NCBI RefSeq assembly: GCF_963677155.1
Contig: NZ_OY781884.1
Location: 1,410,001 to 1,474,000, forward strand
Direction: 5' to 3'
DNA from: an uncultured Draconibacterium sp.
GTDB taxonomy: Bacteria; Bacteroidota; Bacteroidia; Bacteroidales; Prolixibacteraceae
DNA length: 64,000 nucleotides
The position numbers and the translations under genes are program-made. Shown here one piece after another: positions 62,678 through 64,000 of the stretch; positions within the stretch are counted from its first letter, which is position 1, and every line of letters starts with the position of its first letter. A model generated the notes under the pieces. That model saw only the letters and a program-made list of their open reading frames with translations. It was not told where the DNA came from and did not search any database.

Positions 62678-63688
62678 ATGACAGACAGAAAACAATTGGC
62701 CTTTTCGGTGCTCGATTTAGCACCGGTTGCCGAAGGCTCTACCCCCGCCGATGCTTTGCACAACAGCCTTGAACTGGCACAGCACACCGAGCAGCTGGGT
62801 TACAGCCGCTACTGGGTGGCCGAACATCACAATATTATTAGTGTGGCCAGCGCTGCCACATCGATTATAATTGGGTACATTGCCGCGGGAACAAAAAACA
62901 TCCGCGTTGGGTCAGGCGGAATAATGCTGCCCAATCATTCGCCGCTAATTGTTTCCGAGCAGTTTGGAACGCTTGCTGCCCTCTACCCCAACCGAATCGA
63001 TTTGGGCTTGGGCCGCGCCCCGGGAACCGATCCGATAACCGCCGCCGAGTTGCGCTACGACCGCATGCGTGCCGCTCAGGATTTCCCGAACGAGGTGCGC
63101 AAAATTCAGCAATATTTCTCGCCCGAAAACAGTACTGCCGAAGTTCGCTCTGTTTTATCGGAAGGAGCCAACGTGCCCATATCTATTTTAGGATCGAGTA
63201 CCGACAGTGCCTACCTGGCCGCCGAACTGGGATTGCCTTATGCTTTTGCCAGCCATTTTGCGCCACAAATGCTTATTGCCGCATTGAAAATATACCGCGA
63301 CAATTTTAAACCGTCGGCACAACTCGACAAACCGTATGTTATTGTAGGCAGCCAGGTGGTTGCTGCCGAAACCGACGACGAAGCCGAATACCTGGCCAGC
63401 ACCATGCGACGCAGCTTTATGGGAATTATTACCGGCCGTCGCGAATTGATGCAAGCACCAACACACCATTTGGGCTACGAAAAATGGGGAATTATTAAAG
63501 AGCGTATCGACCAGATGCTGGCCTGCTCGCTTATTGGCGGTAAAGAAAAAATTGAACGAGAACTACAAAAGCTTGTCACAAACACCAAGGCCGACGAAAT
63601 AATCGTTTCATCGCACATTTACGACCAGCAAAAGCGGGTGGATTCGTACCGGATTTTTTCGGAAGTAGTGAAAGGTTTTGAATATTAG
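62678..63688 (+). CDS. LLM-class flavin-dependent oxidoreductase
   Basis: The 336-residue protein belongs to the bacterial luciferase-like family: FSVLDLAPVAEGSTPADAL, HTEQLGYSRYWVAEHHN, VGSGGIMLPNHSPLIVSEQFG (in parts), RIDLGLGRAPGTD and ILGSSTDSAYLAAELGLPYA. It uses reduced FMN from a partner reductase to oxidise an unknown substrate. The ATG at 62678 was chosen because it places the conserved N-terminus correctly; an ATT/TTG-type start at 62648 would add ten residues that do not fit. It stands alone. Confidence 0.9.
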   Translation: MTDRKQLAFSVLDLAPVAEGSTPADALHNSLELAQHTEQLGYSRYWVAEHHNIISVASAATSIIIGYIAAGTKNIRVGSGGIMLPNHSPLIVSEQFGTLAALYPNRIDLGLGRAPGTDPITAAELRYDRMRAAQDFPNEVRKIQQYFSPENSTAEVRSVLSEGANVPISILGSSTDSAYLAAELGLPYAFASHFAPQMLIAALKIYRDNFKPSAQLDKPYVIVGSQVVAAETDDEAEYLASTMRRSFMGIITGRRELMQAPTHHLGYEKWGIIKERIDQMLACSLIGGKEKIERELQKLVTNTKADEIIVSSHIYDQQKRVDSYRIFSEVVKGFEY

Positions 63689-63736
63689 GCTTAGGCTCCC
63701 CTCTCGTTTGTGACAAGGGCGAATTAAGTTGAAGCT

Positions 63737-64000
63737 TTATACTTTTCCATATTTCCTAAATGCAGATATCGTCTGGTATATTCCATAACTAACAAAAATT
63801 CTTGAAATCCAAATTACTAATTTTACATTCCAAAGTTTATTATAGCTCTCGTATTTATCAATTCTTAATTCAGGAAATGAAGAGATAAATAGAATATATT
63901 CTTTGTATAAATTCTGTGTATCAATTTCTATTCCCATAGCTTTTAGATATTGCCAAAAACATACAAATCCTATTATCAAGGTAAATAAAACCCCACGAAA
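63737..64000 (-). CDS. Partial small membrane protein at the right edge
   Basis: A leftward frame is open from the window edge (64000) to TAA at 63737. It encodes RGVLFTLIIGFVCFWQYLKAMGIEID, a hydrophobic helix, and a second helix VKLVIWISRIFVSYGIYQTI near the C-terminus. The start codon probably lies beyond the edge, though a TTG at 63979 exists. No family is recognised. The G+C content is low compared with the gene on its left. Confidence 0.45.
   Translation of the reverse strand, partial: FRGVLFTLIIGFVCFWQYLKAMGIEIDTQNLYKEYILFISSFPELRIDKYESYNKLWNVKLVIWISRIFVSYGIYQTISAFRKYGKV

Overview
The window is chromosomal DNA of a member of the Bacteroidota, most like the marine Bacteroidales/Marinilabiliales (Prolixibacteraceae-like; inference from gene content only). 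Supporting signs are promoters of the sigma-ABfr type (TTTG, about 19-20 bases, TAnnTTTG) before many genes, almost no Shine-Dalgarno sequences, several TTG starts, a Bacteroidota-type rnpB, the purH-mreBCD-mrdA-rodA cluster and Bacteroidota families such as DUF2027/Smr, DUF819 and DUF2817.

Left edge (1-3.5 kb, leftward): an accessory region. It holds the start of a lasso-peptide locus: a 42-residue precursor with a predicted core GGGTIYSGDFTSFS, followed by a lasso-cyclase/asparagine-synthetase homologue cut by the window edge. A decayed second copy of the cyclase start lies upstream. Next come a truncated tyrosine integrase fused to the tail of a glycoside hydrolase, then two near-identical tRNA-Lys transcription units, which look like an island boundary.

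3.7-9.9 kb: a sulfate activation block (SLC13/RCK permease, cysD, cysN-cysC fusion) followed by a UDP-glucuronate-type epimerase. This combination fits PAPS supply for sulfated polysaccharide or other sulfated products. The epimerase carries an in-frame palindromic insertion.

9.9-16.8 kb: an array of short palindromes with a period of about 41 bases, rnpB, a Smr protein, queA, an acyl-CoA ligase and a stand-alone trpB.

16.9-21 kb: an AT-rich accessory stretch of leftward genes (membrane XRE regulator, small membrane protein, flavodoxin-fold reductase, ClbS/DfsB-like protein, lipoprotein). At least two segments share the same end sequences, suggesting a cassette array. It also has a 109-base MITE-like element and a 123-base tandem repeat with hairpins.

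21-36.8 kb: mostly housekeeping (HAD hydrolase, Nnr NAD(P)HX repair enzyme, two DUF819 proteins, gpsA, pgi, EamA exporter), with secreted hydrolases, a receiver domain tethered to the membrane, a frameshifted GNAT gene and a membrane protein interrupted by one TGA.

36.8-64 kb: an efflux operon (two membrane fusion proteins, MacB-like permease, TolC) with no ATPase, an ATP-grasp protein, PPK2, a DUF1338 dioxygenase, a PfkB-like protein lacking the catalytic Asp, an AcpH-like protein, a KamA-like radical SAM enzyme, the cell-shape operon with purH, then an FtsX-like permease, mgtE, rsmA, a flippase-like protein, a LolC/E-like permease, an LLM oxidoreductase and a partial membrane protein at the right edge.
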